Source of the DNA: SVTX01 sp045588675
GTDB lineage: Bacteria; Bacillota; Clostridia; Oscillospirales; CAG-272
Assembly: GCA_045588675.1 (NCBI GenBank)
Contig: JAZNER010000051.1
Span: 1-38,450, forward strand
Length of the DNA stretch: 38,450 nucleotides
Direction of reading: 5' to 3'
Part shown: in pieces, positions 8,529 through 17,796 of the stretch
Numbering within the stretch: the first letter of the stretch is position 1
Layout: each line of letters opens with the position of its first letter
Program-made: the position numbers and the translations under genes
Notes under the pieces: model-generated
Databases searched by the model: none
Told to the model about the DNA's origin: nothing
Seen by the model: the letters and a program-made list of their open reading frames with translations, nothing else

Positions 8529-10297
8529 AAAATATAAAAAATAATCAATCCTTAAACCTCTCGACAATTAAAAAGGTATTAAAATATTTAAGACGGTATA
8601 AGCTGCTCTTTTTCTTAACCTTGCTGATAACAGTTGTAATTGTTGCATTTAACTTGTATGTTCCTATTCTTGTAGGCTCTGCAATTGACCTGGCTCTTGA
8701 TAAGGGCGCGGTTGATTTCAACGGTATATATAAAATATTAATCAAAATCGGCATTATCTCTGTTATAAGTGGTCTTTTGCAATGGATAATGAATGTTTGC
8801 AACAATAAAATGACCTTTGGTATTGTTTGCAGATTAAGACGCGATGCCTTTGAAAAAATACAATCGCTCCCGCTTTCCTATCTTGATAAACGCGCGGTCG
8901 GAGATACACTCAGCCGAGTAATTGCAGATGTTGACCAATTTACCGATGGCTTGCTTATGGGCTTCTCGCAATTTTTCAGTGGCGTTTTAACAATTGTCGG
9001 AACACTTGCATTTATGCTTTCAATTAATGTCAGTATAACGGTTTTGGTAGTAGTTGTGACACCGCTATCGCTTTTTGTATCGGCATATATTGCAAAGAAT
9101 ACGCATTCGCTCTTTAAAAAGCAGTCAGAAACAAAAGCAGAGCAAACTGCGCTTATTGATGAAATGATTGGCGAGCATAAGACGGTAGCTGCCTTTTCAC
9201 ACGAGGACGAGGCGCTTGCAGAATTTGACGAAATCAATGAGCGGCTTGAAAAATGCTCCCTCAAGGCTTTATTCTACTCTTCATTGACAAATCCCTGCAC
9301 AAGATTTGTAAACAATCTCGTTTACGCAGCCGTAGCTCTAGTGGGATCACTGATTGCTATCGGTAGCGGAGGAATTAGTGTCGGTAGCCTGACAAGCCTT
9401 TTAAATTATGCAAATCAATATACGAAGCCATTTAATGAAATATCGACAGTTATTACTGAGCTTCAAAATGCTTTGACTTGCGCAGAAAGAGTTTTTGAGC
9501 TTATTGAGGCAGAGCCTCAAGCTCCTGACGCCCCCGACGCCAAGGTGTTACTTTCCGAGCAAATAAACGGAATAGTTACACTTGATAATGTTGAATTTTC
9601 TTATACTCCCGAAAAGGAACTCATAAAGGATTTTAATCTTGCGATTGAAAACGGTCAGAGAGTTGCGATAGTAGGTCCTACAGGCTGCGGAAAAACTACG
9701 ATTATTAATCTTTTGATGAGATTTTATGATGTTGACAGCGGTAAAATTGAGGTAAGTGGAACAGATATAAGAGATATTACCCGCGCATCTCTCCGTCGCT
9801 CCTACGGTATGGTTTTGCAGGACACTTGGTTGAAAGCAGGTACTATAAGAGAAAATATTGCAATCGGCAAGCCTGATGCGACCGATGAGGAAATCAAGGA
9901 AGCTGCTAAAAGAGCGCACGCGCATAGCTTTATTCGTCAGATGCCAAAGGGTTATGACACGGTTATCAGCGAAGATGGCGGTGAGCTTTCACAGGGACAA
10001 AAACAGCTTTTATGTATATCAAGAGTAATGCTTTGCCTACCGCCTATGCTGATTCTTGACGAGGCAACCTCATCAATCGACACGAGAACAGAGCTTAAGA
10101 TTCAAAATGCCTTTGCCCTTATGATGAAAGGCAGGACTTCATTTATTGTTGCTCACAGACTTTCAACGATAAAAGAGGCTGATATAATTCTTGTTATGAA
10201 TAACGGCAAAATAGTTGAAAAGGGAAACCATAATGAGCTGCTTTCAAATGGTGGATTTTATTCTGAGCTTTGGAACAGTCAGTTTGAAAAATCATAA
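8525..10297 (+). CDS. heterodimeric ABC exporter, subunit with catalytic ATP site
   Basis: The 590-residue partner of the preceding gene: a six-helix ABC exporter membrane domain and an ATPase domain. Walker A is G384-T391 (GPTGCGKT), Walker B ends in D512-E513 with the catalytic Glu present, and the H-loop is H544. Its signature is LSQGQ (488-492) instead of LSGGQ. In TM287/288-like pairs the subunit with intact Walker B and H-loop carries such an altered signature, because that signature faces the degenerate site. The ATGA overlap at 8525-8528 with GGAGGTGAGG upstream indicates translational coupling. A strong terminator follows, so the pair is a two-gene operon with no regulator nearby. 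Confidence 0.94.
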   Translation: MKNIKNNQSLNLSTIKKVLKYLRRYKLLFFLTLLITVVIVAFNLYVPILVGSAIDLALDKGAVDFNGIYKILIKIGIISVISGLLQWIMNVCNNKMTFGIVCRLRRDAFEKIQSLPLSYLDKRAVGDTLSRVIADVDQFTDGLLMGFSQFFSGVLTIVGTLAFMLSINVSITVLVVVVTPLSLFVSAYIAKNTHSLFKKQSETKAEQTALIDEMIGEHKTVAAFSHEDEALAEFDEINERLEKCSLKALFYSSLTNPCTRFVNNLVYAAVALVGSLIAIGSGGISVGSLTSLLNYANQYTKPFNEISTVITELQNALTCAERVFELIEAEPQAPDAPDAKVLLSEQINGIVTLDNVEFSYTPEKELIKDFNLAIENGQRVAIVGPTGCGKTTIINLLMRFYDVDSGKIEVSGTDIRDITRASLRRSYGMVLQDTWLKAGTIRENIAIGKPDATDEEIKEAAKRAHAHSFIRQMPKGYDTVISEDGGELSQGQKQLLCISRVMLCLPPMLILDEATSSIDTRTELKIQNAFALMMKGRTSFIVAHRLSTIKEADIILVMNNGKIVEKGNHNELLSNGGFYSELWNSQFEKS

Positions 10298-10309
10298 ATT
10301 GAATAATTA

Positions 10310-10349
10310 AAAGATAGCGGAAGCCGTTTGGCTTCCGCTATCTTTATTT
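10310..10349. terminator. bidirectional intrinsic terminator
   Basis: A perfect 16-bp stem (10310-10325 with 10330-10345) around a GTTT loop, followed by ATTT. It ends the exporter operon and overlaps the ruvB stop codon on the other strand, so it probably serves both convergent transcripts. Confidence 0.9.
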
Positions 10350-11411
10350 CTGTTCATCAGTATCAAAAATATCTATTTGCTCAGAGCTTGTTGCACTCTT
10401 TGGCTTCAATCCAAGATGCTCATAAGCAAGTCTTGTGACACATCTTCCGCGCGGAGTTCTGCTCAAATAGCCTATTTGCATTAAATATGGCTCGTAAACA
10501 TCTTCAAGCGTGACTGCTTCCTCGCCTATCGTTGCGGCAAGTGTGTCAAGACCGACAGGACCGCCGTCATAGAACTTGATAATTGATTCAAGCATTCGTT
10601 TGTCTGTGCTGTCAAGCCCGAGCCCATCAATTTCAAGCTTATCAAGAGCATATTGAGCAATTTCGTTGTCAATCTCATTTTTTCCGTTAACCTGCGCAAA
10701 GTCACGAACTCTTTTAAGAAGTCGGTTTGCGATACGAGGTGTTCCGCGTGAGCGGGAAGCAATCTCATAAGCGCCTTGCTCAGTTATTTCAATGCCTAAA
10801 ATAGTAGCACTTCGTGTAACGATTGTTGAAAGCTGCTCAGGAGTGTATAGTTCGAGCTTTAAAACAACACCAAAGCGGTCGCGCAGAGGGGTAGTCAACT
10901 GACCTGCTCTCGTTGTTGCACCGATTAAGGTGAATTTGGGCAAATCAATTCTGATACTTCGCGCAGAAGGTCCCTTTCCTATAATAATATCAAGGGCATA
11001 ATCCTCCATAGCGGGATACAAAATTTCCTCAACCGAGCGTGAAAGTCGGTGAATTTCATCTATAAAAAGAACATCACCCTCATTCAGATTAGTAAGCAGT
11101 GCCGCCAAGTCACCTTGCTTTTCAATCGCGGGACCCGAGGTTACGCGGATATTTACTCCCATTTCGGTTGCTATAATGTTAGACAATGTGGTTTTACCAA
11201 GTCCGGGTGGGCCATACAGAAGCACATGGTCGAGAGATTCACCGCGCAGCTTTGCCGCATCAATATAAACCTTTAAATTCTCCTTAACCTTATCCTGACC
11301 GATATAGTCATCAAGGGTTTTGGGGCGCAGAGAAATATCGGTATCTGAATCCTCTGAGGAAAAGCTGGTCGATATTATTCGGTTTTCAAAATCAAATTCT
11401 TGGTCTTGCAT
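10344..11411 (-). CDS. ruvB: Holliday junction branch migration ATPase RuvB
   Basis: The hexameric AAA+ motor that, with RuvA, drives branch migration of Holliday junctions. The 355-residue protein shows the family start (LRPKTLDDYIGQDKVKENL), Walker A GPPGLGKTT, Walker B FIDEIHRL, sensor 1 GATTR, the arginine finger in TPLRDRFG, and the C-terminal winged helix ending in the TPRGR motif. A TTG at 11423 gives a longer frame, but TTGGAG there is the ribosome-binding site, 6 nt before ATG 11411. It lies 24 nt downstream of ruvA in the same operon. Confidence 0.97.
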   Translation of the reverse strand: MQDQEFDFENRIISTSFSSEDSDTDISLRPKTLDDYIGQDKVKENLKVYIDAAKLRGESLDHVLLYGPPGLGKTTLSNIIATEMGVNIRVTSGPAIEKQGDLAALLTNLNEGDVLFIDEIHRLSRSVEEILYPAMEDYALDIIIGKGPSARSIRIDLPKFTLIGATTRAGQLTTPLRDRFGVVLKLELYTPEQLSTIVTRSATILGIEITEQGAYEIASRSRGTPRIANRLLKRVRDFAQVNGKNEIDNEIAQYALDKLEIDGLGLDSTDKRMLESIIKFYDGGPVGLDTLAATIGEEAVTLEDVYEPYLMQIGYLSRTPRGRCVTRLAYEHLGLKPKSATSSEQIDIFDTDEQK

Positions 11412-11435
11412 ATATTTCTCCAATTAACAAATTAA

Positions 11436-12059
11436 TTATTTCATCAGTTGTTTAAGAGCTTTTTTGATTATCTCTTCGAGCCCGAGTGCTTGTGTATCGA
11501 TTGATTTGAGAACATTAAGCGCTTCAGCGCGTGAATAACCAAGCACAAGCAGAGCGTCCTGTGCCTCAGCAAGCTTGCCTGTCTGTGTCTTGGGTAGAGA
11601 AATGCTCTCCGCACTGAATTTTGCCGCCTCGTCAAGATTAGTTTCCTTGAGAAGCTTGTCCTTCAGCTCCAATATAATTCTTGCGGCCGTTTTAGGTCCA
11701 ATTCCGTTAGCCTTTGAAATTGTTTTTCTATCCTCCGTGCAAACAGCCAAAGCAAACTTTTCGGGGGTAAGCAACGAAAGAATAGAAATTGCAGCCTTCG
11801 GACCAACTCCCGAAACTGTAAGAAGCATTTTAAACGAAGAAAGCTCTGTTTCGTCAGCAAATCCAAAAAGCTCAATTCCGTCCTCACGGACTGCCATATA
11901 GGTATATAGCTTGGCGTAAGGCTTTTCCTGAGTATGTCTTGGCGGAAGTGAATTATAGGTATTTTCACTGATTGTCAGCTTATAGCCAACACCGCCCGCA
12001 TCAATAACTGCCATTTGAGGATTTGCCGCAGCAAGTATTCCCGAAATATAGTAAAACAT
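11436..12059 (-). CDS. ruvA: Holliday junction DNA-binding protein RuvA
   Basis: The 207-residue RuvA, which binds four-way junctions as a tetramer and loads RuvB. The N-terminal OB fold begins MFYYISGILAAANPQ and contains GGVGYKL. Two helix-hairpin-helix motifs follow (GVGPKAAISILS and GIGPKTAARIILELKDKL), then a flexible linker and the C-terminal RuvB-binding domain (LLVLGYSRAEALNVL). Length is normal for the family. ATG 12059 has AGAGG 6-7 nt upstream. It begins 19 nt after the stop of the YfhO-family gene, so it is probably co-transcribed from the promoter at 15242-15270. Confidence 0.96.
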   Translation of the reverse strand: MFYYISGILAAANPQMAVIDAGGVGYKLTISENTYNSLPPRHTQEKPYAKLYTYMAVREDGIELFGFADETELSSFKMLLTVSGVGPKAAISILSLLTPEKFALAVCTEDRKTISKANGIGPKTAARIILELKDKLLKETNLDEAAKFSAESISLPKTQTGKLAEAQDALLVLGYSRAEALNVLKSIDTQALGLEEIIKKALKQLMK

Positions 12060-12078
12060 AAAGTACCTCTAAAAATGA

Positions 12079-15018
12079 TTATTGTTCAGCTGATTGTTCT
12101 TCAACTGATTGTTGCTCAACTGCAAAAATTGTCTTTACCGCCTTGACTTTTTTAAGCTTTTTCTCAAAAACTATAATCAAAGCAAATGCGGTAATAGCAG
12201 AAAGGGTAATAGCAAGACCGCCAACATAGGTTATCGGTGCATATTTGAATCTGATGCTATGCTCACCCTCACTGTCTATTCTGAAGGCAATCAAAGCGTC
12301 AGCAGCCTTCTCAATGTCAACTCTCTCGCCGTCAACATATACCTTCCAGCCCTCGTCGTAGGGAATAGTTGTGAAAATGAGTTGATTTTCTTTGTCGGTA
12401 GTAATCTTGCCCTTAATATCGTCGTCCCTGTAGTTTTCATCAATAGCAAGCTGTTTTTCATGAATTCTTCCGAAGGCTTCTGCCAAAGCTGCTGTATCAA
12501 CATAATAAATAAAGGCTTCGTCCTGCTTTGTATAGAATTCATTTCTTGTGTTTGCAATTTTAACGGTCAAGGAATACTCAGTGTCTTTTGTATATCCAAG
12601 CTCAACAATTCTGTCGTTACATTTTGCGAGGTTGCTCGTGCTATCAAAAATCTTCATAGTGCTTGATGAAATATCAATTTCTCTGCTATAAAATGAAGGG
12701 AAGTAAAGGTAGAGCATAACACCCTCGGGAACGGTATAATTATAAGTTATTTTTCCGTTTTCACCAGTATATTTATAGTGCTTGGATGAGCTTGATGCGG
12801 TTGCGCCGCTTAGCTTTGGCTCTCCGTTTTGTATAGCGGGCTTAAAGACCTCGACTGTTTCGTCCTCGCCCAAAATTGCCGTTATCAATGCATTCAGGCG
12901 TGTAAACGGAGAGGTGAACCCGTCAGGGTTATATCTTTCATCGTCATCTTTTACATTGTTATTGTGTTCCTTGAAATTAACATCTAAAACTGCGTCGTCA
13001 GCAGGGAAAGCGAGCGAAAGCGCATATGGATTTAAATAAACATTAATATCGTCGCTTGACCAATCGCTGTAATAATCAGAAAATGTGTTTTCAATAAGCT
13101 CTTCAAGCGTTATTCCCTCGTGAACTGCATAATCCTCACCTGTAAATGCGGGCTCGCCGTAAAGATCGCTGTAATCTCTTTGAGTAATTATATATTTGAC
13201 CCCGAGCAAAGCGTCGCTGACAGGGTTTCCGCCAAGATATTTTGACCTGTGAGATTGAGAGTAATATCCCATTGATTTAAGAAAAGCAATTGTTTCCTTA
13301 TTCAAGGTCGATGTTGAGTTTGTCAAGCCTCTTATCATAAGAGCCATATTATCGTTGTCCTTCCTCAAATGAGTTTTTTCCATTCGATAGAAGGTGGGGT
13401 CAGCATCTAAAACTGTATTTGCAACAGGGCGGTAAAGACCGATAAATTCAGAATATTTAGAATGGTTGGTAAATCCGACATCCTTATCAAAATCAATGAC
13501 ATTGCAAAGACCGCTTAAAAACACCTCAATGCAGACCACAGAAACTAAAACTGCCGAAACCTTTTGAGGATTTTTAGCAGTTTTCATAGCTGCAACTATA
13601 CTGATATAGGCAATTAGAAGAACGATTGTCATAAGAATAGTTGCAAATTGGTGGACAACAAAATCCTCTTCATTAGGGCCGTAGGTAAGGTCGAACAGCT
13701 TTTGAGAAAATTGTTCACGGAACTGTTGAAGCAATACGACGAAGAAGAAAATAAAGCCTGAAACACATGCCAAGCTCTTAGCGCTTATTTCCTCAATAGC
13801 GTCAAATGCTCTGAATGCAAGGAAAATAAGGAAAAAGCAGAACATAAAGCTGTAGCGGTTATTGAGCCATTGGGGCTTCTGAAATCCGTGCCAAATGAGG
13901 TCAAGTGAGGAAATCATAAAGCTGAATACAAAAATTGCAAGGAAAACACCGCTTGCTATTTTTTCTCTTGCGGTAAATTTTTTCGAGCAGAAAAACATAG
14001 GTGCTAAAATCACTGTCAAAAGACCGCAATAAACAAAGGGAAGTCCGTCAATTCTGACTGTGTCATAGGAGGACGGCAAAAGCTTGAACAGAAAATCAAA
14101 AAAGTCAAATCTCATTTTGATTTCCCACGATGGGTCGGTAAAGCTTGATTTTCCAAATTGCAGTGAGTAATATGCGCTCAGCACGATTACTGCGCATATG
14201 GCAATAGATAATGCCGAGAAAAATCCCATTCTGACAAAGGATTTTACGAAATGATGCTTTTCGTTTCTCGGATTGTTGGCATTATTATCCTTGTATGCAA
14301 TCATAAAGAAGAAGTAATAAAGCAAAACGAATATACAAACCATATATCCGATATAGAAATTACTTGCAAGGGTCAAGGCAAGGAAAATTACAAAGCACTT
14401 GTACCTGCCGAATTTTACAAGCTCCTCTATTCCAAAAGCAACAAGCGGGAGCCACATGACAGCGTCTATCCACATTGTATTGCTTTGCTGAACTACACAA
14501 TAAGCGGAAACGGCGTATAAAATTGAAAAAGCAATAACGGTAAGCTTATTTTTATTTTCGGAGTGCTTGTGAAGGTAAAATCCCATAGAAAAGCCGCACA
14601 GAGCAGCCTTGATCATAAAGAGTACAAGCAAAAACTCCTGTATCCTATCCTGGGGGAACAGACAAACAAGATATGAAAGGGGACTTGCAATATAATAGGA
14701 ATATATTCCTAAAAACTCACCGCCAAGTGCGCGCGACCAGGAATAAAGCAGACTGCCGCCCTCAAGCAGAGCGTTGCGCAAGCCCTCAAAGAATCCGACA
14801 TATTGGCCGTTGAGGTCAAGGACCAGCACGGTTTCATCTCCAAACGGATAAATACCGCGTACAAGATAAATCAAAAAGAAAATCAGGGCAGGGATTATTG
14901 CTGCTAAAGCAAGGTAGCCGTATTCTTTTTTGATTTTAGAAAATTTGTCCTTAATTGCGCTTATTTTATTAATTTTGTTGATAGAAATGTTGTTGTTTGT
15001 AGTTTTCTTTTTTTCCAT
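12079..15018 (-). CDS. YfhO-family large membrane protein
   Basis: A 979-residue polytopic membrane protein of the YfhO family (GT-C-like fold). The diagnostic N-terminal segment GIYPFGDETVLVLDLNGQYV is present near the first helix and external loop. About 12 hydrophobic helices fill the first half, a large extracytoplasmic region follows, and one helix lies near the C-terminus. Some YfhO homologs take part in teichoic-acid or lipid glycosylation; the substrate here is unknown. The longest frame starts at TTG 15054, but ATG 15018 has GAGAGA upstream and begins one nucleotide after the DUF951 stop, so I use it. The last residues (QQSVEEQSAEQ) come from a short imperfect DNA repeat. Confidence 0.85.
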   Translation of the reverse strand: MEKKKTTNNNISINKINKISAIKDKFSKIKKEYGYLALAAIIPALIFFLIYLVRGIYPFGDETVLVLDLNGQYVGFFEGLRNALLEGGSLLYSWSRALGGEFLGIYSYYIASPLSYLVCLFPQDRIQEFLLVLFMIKAALCGFSMGFYLHKHSENKNKLTVIAFSILYAVSAYCVVQQSNTMWIDAVMWLPLVAFGIEELVKFGRYKCFVIFLALTLASNFYIGYMVCIFVLLYYFFFMIAYKDNNANNPRNEKHHFVKSFVRMGFFSALSIAICAVIVLSAYYSLQFGKSSFTDPSWEIKMRFDFFDFLFKLLPSSYDTVRIDGLPFVYCGLLTVILAPMFFCSKKFTAREKIASGVFLAIFVFSFMISSLDLIWHGFQKPQWLNNRYSFMFCFFLIFLAFRAFDAIEEISAKSLACVSGFIFFFVVLLQQFREQFSQKLFDLTYGPNEEDFVVHQFATILMTIVLLIAYISIVAAMKTAKNPQKVSAVLVSVVCIEVFLSGLCNVIDFDKDVGFTNHSKYSEFIGLYRPVANTVLDADPTFYRMEKTHLRKDNDNMALMIRGLTNSTSTLNKETIAFLKSMGYYSQSHRSKYLGGNPVSDALLGVKYIITQRDYSDLYGEPAFTGEDYAVHEGITLEELIENTFSDYYSDWSSDDINVYLNPYALSLAFPADDAVLDVNFKEHNNNVKDDDERYNPDGFTSPFTRLNALITAILGEDETVEVFKPAIQNGEPKLSGATASSSSKHYKYTGENGKITYNYTVPEGVMLYLYFPSFYSREIDISSSTMKIFDSTSNLAKCNDRIVELGYTKDTEYSLTVKIANTRNEFYTKQDEAFIYYVDTAALAEAFGRIHEKQLAIDENYRDDDIKGKITTDKENQLIFTTIPYDEGWKVYVDGERVDIEKAADALIAFRIDSEGEHSIRFKYAPITYVGGLAITLSAITAFALIIVFEKKLKKVKAVKTIFAVEQQSVEEQSAEQ
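12082..12123. repeat. short imperfect 15-bp repeats at the 3' end of the YfhO-family gene
   Basis: About three tandem copies of a 15-bp unit resembling TTGTTCAGCTGATTG. They encode the Gln/Glu/Ser/Val-rich C-terminal tail. Copies differ by 2-4 bases, so this looks like old local slippage. Confidence 0.6.
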
Positions 15019-15019
15019 T

Positions 15020-15208
15020 TTAACTCTCTCGTATGTTTTTAATTGCTTTTTCAAGCTTCAATCTATCAATTGTCATATCTCTGCCGCATTTCTGGCAAAT
15101 TACTCTGATGTCGCTTCCAACTCGCATAACCTTAAATATGTTATTTCCGCAGGGATGAGGCTTTTTCAGCTCAAGTATGTCACCCACGCTGATTTTCAAA
15201 ATTTTCAC
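15020..15208 (-). CDS. DUF951 family small protein
   Basis: A 62-residue protein of the DUF951 family, common in Firmicutes. It shows the family pattern GDILELKKPHPCGNNIFKV followed by GSDIRVICQKCGR, with C-x2-C near the C-terminus (ICQKCG) that suggests metal or nucleic-acid binding. No function is established. The start is GTG 15208 with AGGAGGG 7-8 nt upstream; an ATG inside the ribosome-binding region is out of frame. It is the first gene of the DUF951-yfhO-ruvA-ruvB cluster and ends one nucleotide before the next ATG. Confidence 0.9.
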   Translation of the reverse strand: MKILKISVGDILELKKPHPCGNNIFKVMRVGSDIRVICQKCGRDMTIDRLKLEKAIKNIRES

Positions 15209-15241
15209 AAATCATCCCTCCTAAACAAATATATTCATACA

Positions 15242-15270
15242 ATTATAACATAATTTGGCACAAAAGTAAA
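15242..15270 (-). promoter_or_regulatory. promoter for DUF951-yfhO-ruvAB
   Basis: Reading the reverse strand: TTTACT (15270-15265), 17-bp spacer, consensus TATAAT (15247-15242). Transcription would start near 15235, about 27 nt before the GTG start. Confidence 0.82.
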
Positions 15271-15329
15271 CAGTTTTATATAAATTAATATAATAATTAT
15301 TTATGAACTAAATAAATTTAAAATATAGT

Positions 15330-15358
15330 TTGACATATTGGAAAAACTGTGATATAAT
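15330..15358 (+). promoter_or_regulatory. consensus sigma-A promoter for ruvC and following genes
   Basis: Perfect TTGACA (15330-15335), 17-bp spacer, perfect TATAAT (15353-15358), with TGA directly before the -10 (extended -10). The leader to the ruvC ATG is about 73 nt; a 5-bp GGGCA/TGCCC pairing (15377-15381 with 15413-15417) is possible within it but weak. No LexA-like palindrome is visible. Confidence 0.9.
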
Positions 15359-15436
15359 AATATGAATATGATAATGGGGCAGTATTGCTATATTTCAAAA
15401 TTAAGTGCATTTTGCCCGTGAAAGAGGTCAGAATTA

Positions 15437-15934
15437 ATGATTATTTTAGGCATTGACCCTGGATATGCAATTGTCGGTTGGGGTGTAATTGAATATAGCG
15501 GCTCAAAATTCCGCACTCTTGCTTATGGCTCAATCCAAACGCCTGCGGGAATGCCGACGGTTGAGCGTCTTGAAAAAATTTACGACGGAATGAATGAGAT
15601 AATTAAAAAATATAAACCCGAGCAGATGGCTGTAGAGGAGTTATTCTTCAACACTAATAGCAAAACTGCGATAGTTGTTGCTGAGGCAAGAGGAATTATA
15701 TTGCTCGCAGCAAAGCTTTCGGGGGTTGAAATTGCCGAATACACACCCTTGCAGGTAAAGCAAGCGGTCGTTGGATATGGCAGAGCAGAAAAGAAACAGG
15801 TTATCACAATGGTAACCTCGCTGTTAGGGCTTCCCGCTCCACCAAAGCCCGACGATACTGCCGACGCGCTTGCAATTGCCGTTTGTCACGCGCATAGCGG
15901 TTGCTCGCGTTTGGCATTATTTTACAACAAATAA
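15437..15934 (+). CDS. ruvC: Holliday junction endonuclease RuvC
   Basis: The 165-residue RNase H-fold resolvase that nicks Holliday junctions symmetrically as a dimer. It has GIDPG with catalytic D7, the VEELFF motif with E67/E68, the QVKQAVVGYGRAEKKQV helix, and the C-terminal acidic motif DDTADALAIA (D140 and D143). Length is typical. ATG 15437 is preceded by GAGGT. It is divergent from the operon carrying ruvA and ruvB and heads a long run of forward genes. Confidence 0.97.
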   Translation: MIILGIDPGYAIVGWGVIEYSGSKFRTLAYGSIQTPAGMPTVERLEKIYDGMNEIIKKYKPEQMAVEELFFNTNSKTAIVVAEARGIILLAAKLSGVEIAEYTPLQVKQAVVGYGRAEKKQVITMVTSLLGLPAPPKPDDTADALAIAVCHAHSGCSRLALFYNK

Positions 15935-15964
15935 CCGATTTATATATATACGAAAGGACTTACT

Positions 15965-16834
15965 ATGTGGTGTAGTGAAAATTGGAAGGATTACGAATTA
16001 CTTGACGCATCTGACGGTGAACGACTTGAAAGATGGGGAAAATATATACTTGTGCGTCCTGACCCACAGATAATCTGGAAGGGTGTGGCAAAGCATCCCT
16101 TGTGGAAGAAGGCCGACGGAGTTTATCGCCGTTCAAGCAACGGCGGCGGAGGCTGGATAAAGCAGAATACACCTGAATTTTGGGACATTACATATGGAAA
16201 TCTAAAATTCAGATTAAAGCCTATGGGATTTAAGCACACGGGACTTTTTCCCGAGCAGGCGGCAAACTGGGATTGGTTCTCCTCGCTTATAAAGAAAGCA
16301 GGCAGACCGATTAAGGTGCTTAATCTATTTGCTTACACAGGAGGCGCGACTATCGCGGCGGCGGCGGCAGGGGCTCAGGTAGTCCATGTTGATGCCTCAA
16401 AAGGAATGGTTGCTATGGCAAAGGAAAATGCAGCACTTTCAGGACTTGCCGATGCTCCAATCCGCTACATAGTTGACGACTGCAAAAAATTTGTTGAGAG
16501 AGAGATACGCAGAGGAAATAAATACGACGGCATTATTATGGACCCACCGTCATACGGAAGAGGCCCGTCGGGTGAGGTCTGGAAGCTCGAAGAATCAATT
16601 GATGAATTTGTAAGCCTTGCGTCAAAGATAGTCAGCGATGATCCGTTGTTCTTTTTAATTAACTCGTACACAACAGGACTTTCTCCTCTGACTATGAGCT
16701 ATATTCTTGATTTAAATTTAAAATCGCGCTTTGGCGGTGTTACAGAATCAAGCGAAATAGCACTTAAAGTAACACAAAGCGGTGGATATTTGCCGTGCGG
16801 AGCAAGCTCACGCTGGACTTCTGAATTTAATTAA
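15965..16834 (+). CDS. class I SAM-dependent methyltransferase (RlmI/COG1092-like)
   Basis: A 289-residue methyltransferase related to the 23S rRNA m5C methyltransferase RlmI. The SAM-binding motif is VLNLFAYTGGATIAAAAAGA, followed by VVHVDASKGMV and the motif IV DPPSYGRGPSGEVWK. The N-terminal PUA domain of E. coli RlmI is missing; the first 95 residues are instead a beta-rich segment. rRNA is the likely substrate, but the modified base cannot be told. ATG 15965 has GAAAGGA upstream. It starts 30 nt after ruvC. Confidence 0.87.
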   Translation: MWCSENWKDYELLDASDGERLERWGKYILVRPDPQIIWKGVAKHPLWKKADGVYRRSSNGGGGWIKQNTPEFWDITYGNLKFRLKPMGFKHTGLFPEQAANWDWFSSLIKKAGRPIKVLNLFAYTGGATIAAAAAGAQVVHVDASKGMVAMAKENAALSGLADAPIRYIVDDCKKFVEREIRRGNKYDGIIMDPPSYGRGPSGEVWKLEESIDEFVSLASKIVSDDPLFFLINSYTTGLSPLTMSYILDLNLKSRFGGVTESSEIALKVTQSGGYLPCGASSRWTSEFN

Positions 16835-16882
16835 ATTATGTAAAGTACCATTTAACGCCGAAATAGGTGTGAAAGGATAAAA

Positions 16883-17749
16883 ATGTCTTTTATTAAAATA
16901 CAAAACTTGAACTTTTCTTATCGTGATGACGACGGAAATCCGTATCCCGTATTAAGAAATTTGAATCTTGAAATAGAGCGTGGAGATTATGTTGCAATTC
17001 TCGGTCACAACGGCTCCGGTAAATCAACACTTGCAAAGCTATTAAATCTTGTCGTTGACGATTTTGAGTTTTTTGAAGGCAATATTGAAATTGACGGCAA
17101 GAGGATAAATGCTCTTGATATAGCCGACGATGAAATTTATGAGCTTCGTAAAAAGGTCGGAATGGTATTTCAAAACCCTGACAATCAGCTTGTAGCAACG
17201 ATCGTTGAGGAGGATGTTGCCTTTGGACCTGAAAATTTAGGTCTTCCACGCGAAGAAATTCGCAAACGGGTTGACGACGCTCTTATGACTGTCGGAATGA
17301 CAGAGTACGCTCATCACGAGCCACACCGATTGTCAGGCGGTCAGAAGCAGAGGATCGCTATTGCGGGAATTATTGCTATGAACCCCGAATGTATGATTTT
17401 TGATGAAGCAACCGCTATGCTTGACCCTATGGGAAGAGAAGAGGTTGTAAATACTATTGAGAAGCTTAACCGCGAGGAAGGCAAAACAGTGCTCACTATC
17501 ACTCATTATATGGATGAGGCAGTAAGAGCCAACAGAGTGATAGTAATTGACGATGGCAGTATCATTCTTGACGGAACGCCGTCAGAAATCTTCTCACAAG
17601 CCGAGCTTCTTCGCAAGTCGGGACTTGATATTCCGCTTTGCTCGGATTTGATTTTGCGATTGAGAAACAAGGGAATTTCACTTGACGGTGATATAAACAC
17701 TCCCGAACAATGCGCCGCCGTTTTAGCAAAAGCACTCGGCGAAAAATAA
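16883..17749 (+). CDS. ecfA1: energy-coupling factor transporter ATPase EcfA1
   Basis: One of two ATPases powering a group I ECF vitamin/metal uptake transporter. The 288-residue protein has Walker A G41-HNGSGKS48, Q-loop MVFQNPDNQLVATIVEEDVAFGPEN (the Q-helix region typical of Ecf ATPases), signature LSGGQKQRIAIAG, and Walker B MIFDEATAMLD. The C-terminal dimerisation extension is present. GAAAGGA lies before ATG 16883. It forms ecfA1-ecfA2-ecfT with the next two genes; the substrate-binding S component is not in the window and is probably shared among several. Confidence 0.96.
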   Translation: MSFIKIQNLNFSYRDDDGNPYPVLRNLNLEIERGDYVAILGHNGSGKSTLAKLLNLVVDDFEFFEGNIEIDGKRINALDIADDEIYELRKKVGMVFQNPDNQLVATIVEEDVAFGPENLGLPREEIRKRVDDALMTVGMTEYAHHEPHRLSGGQKQRIAIAGIIAMNPECMIFDEATAMLDPMGREEVVNTIEKLNREEGKTVLTITHYMDEAVRANRVIVIDDGSIILDGTPSEIFSQAELLRKSGLDIPLCSDLILRLRNKGISLDGDINTPEQCAAVLAKALGEK

Positions 17750-17796
17750 TTTTTTAACTATATTTTGCGTTCATAAGAGCGCATGGAGAGATTCTA

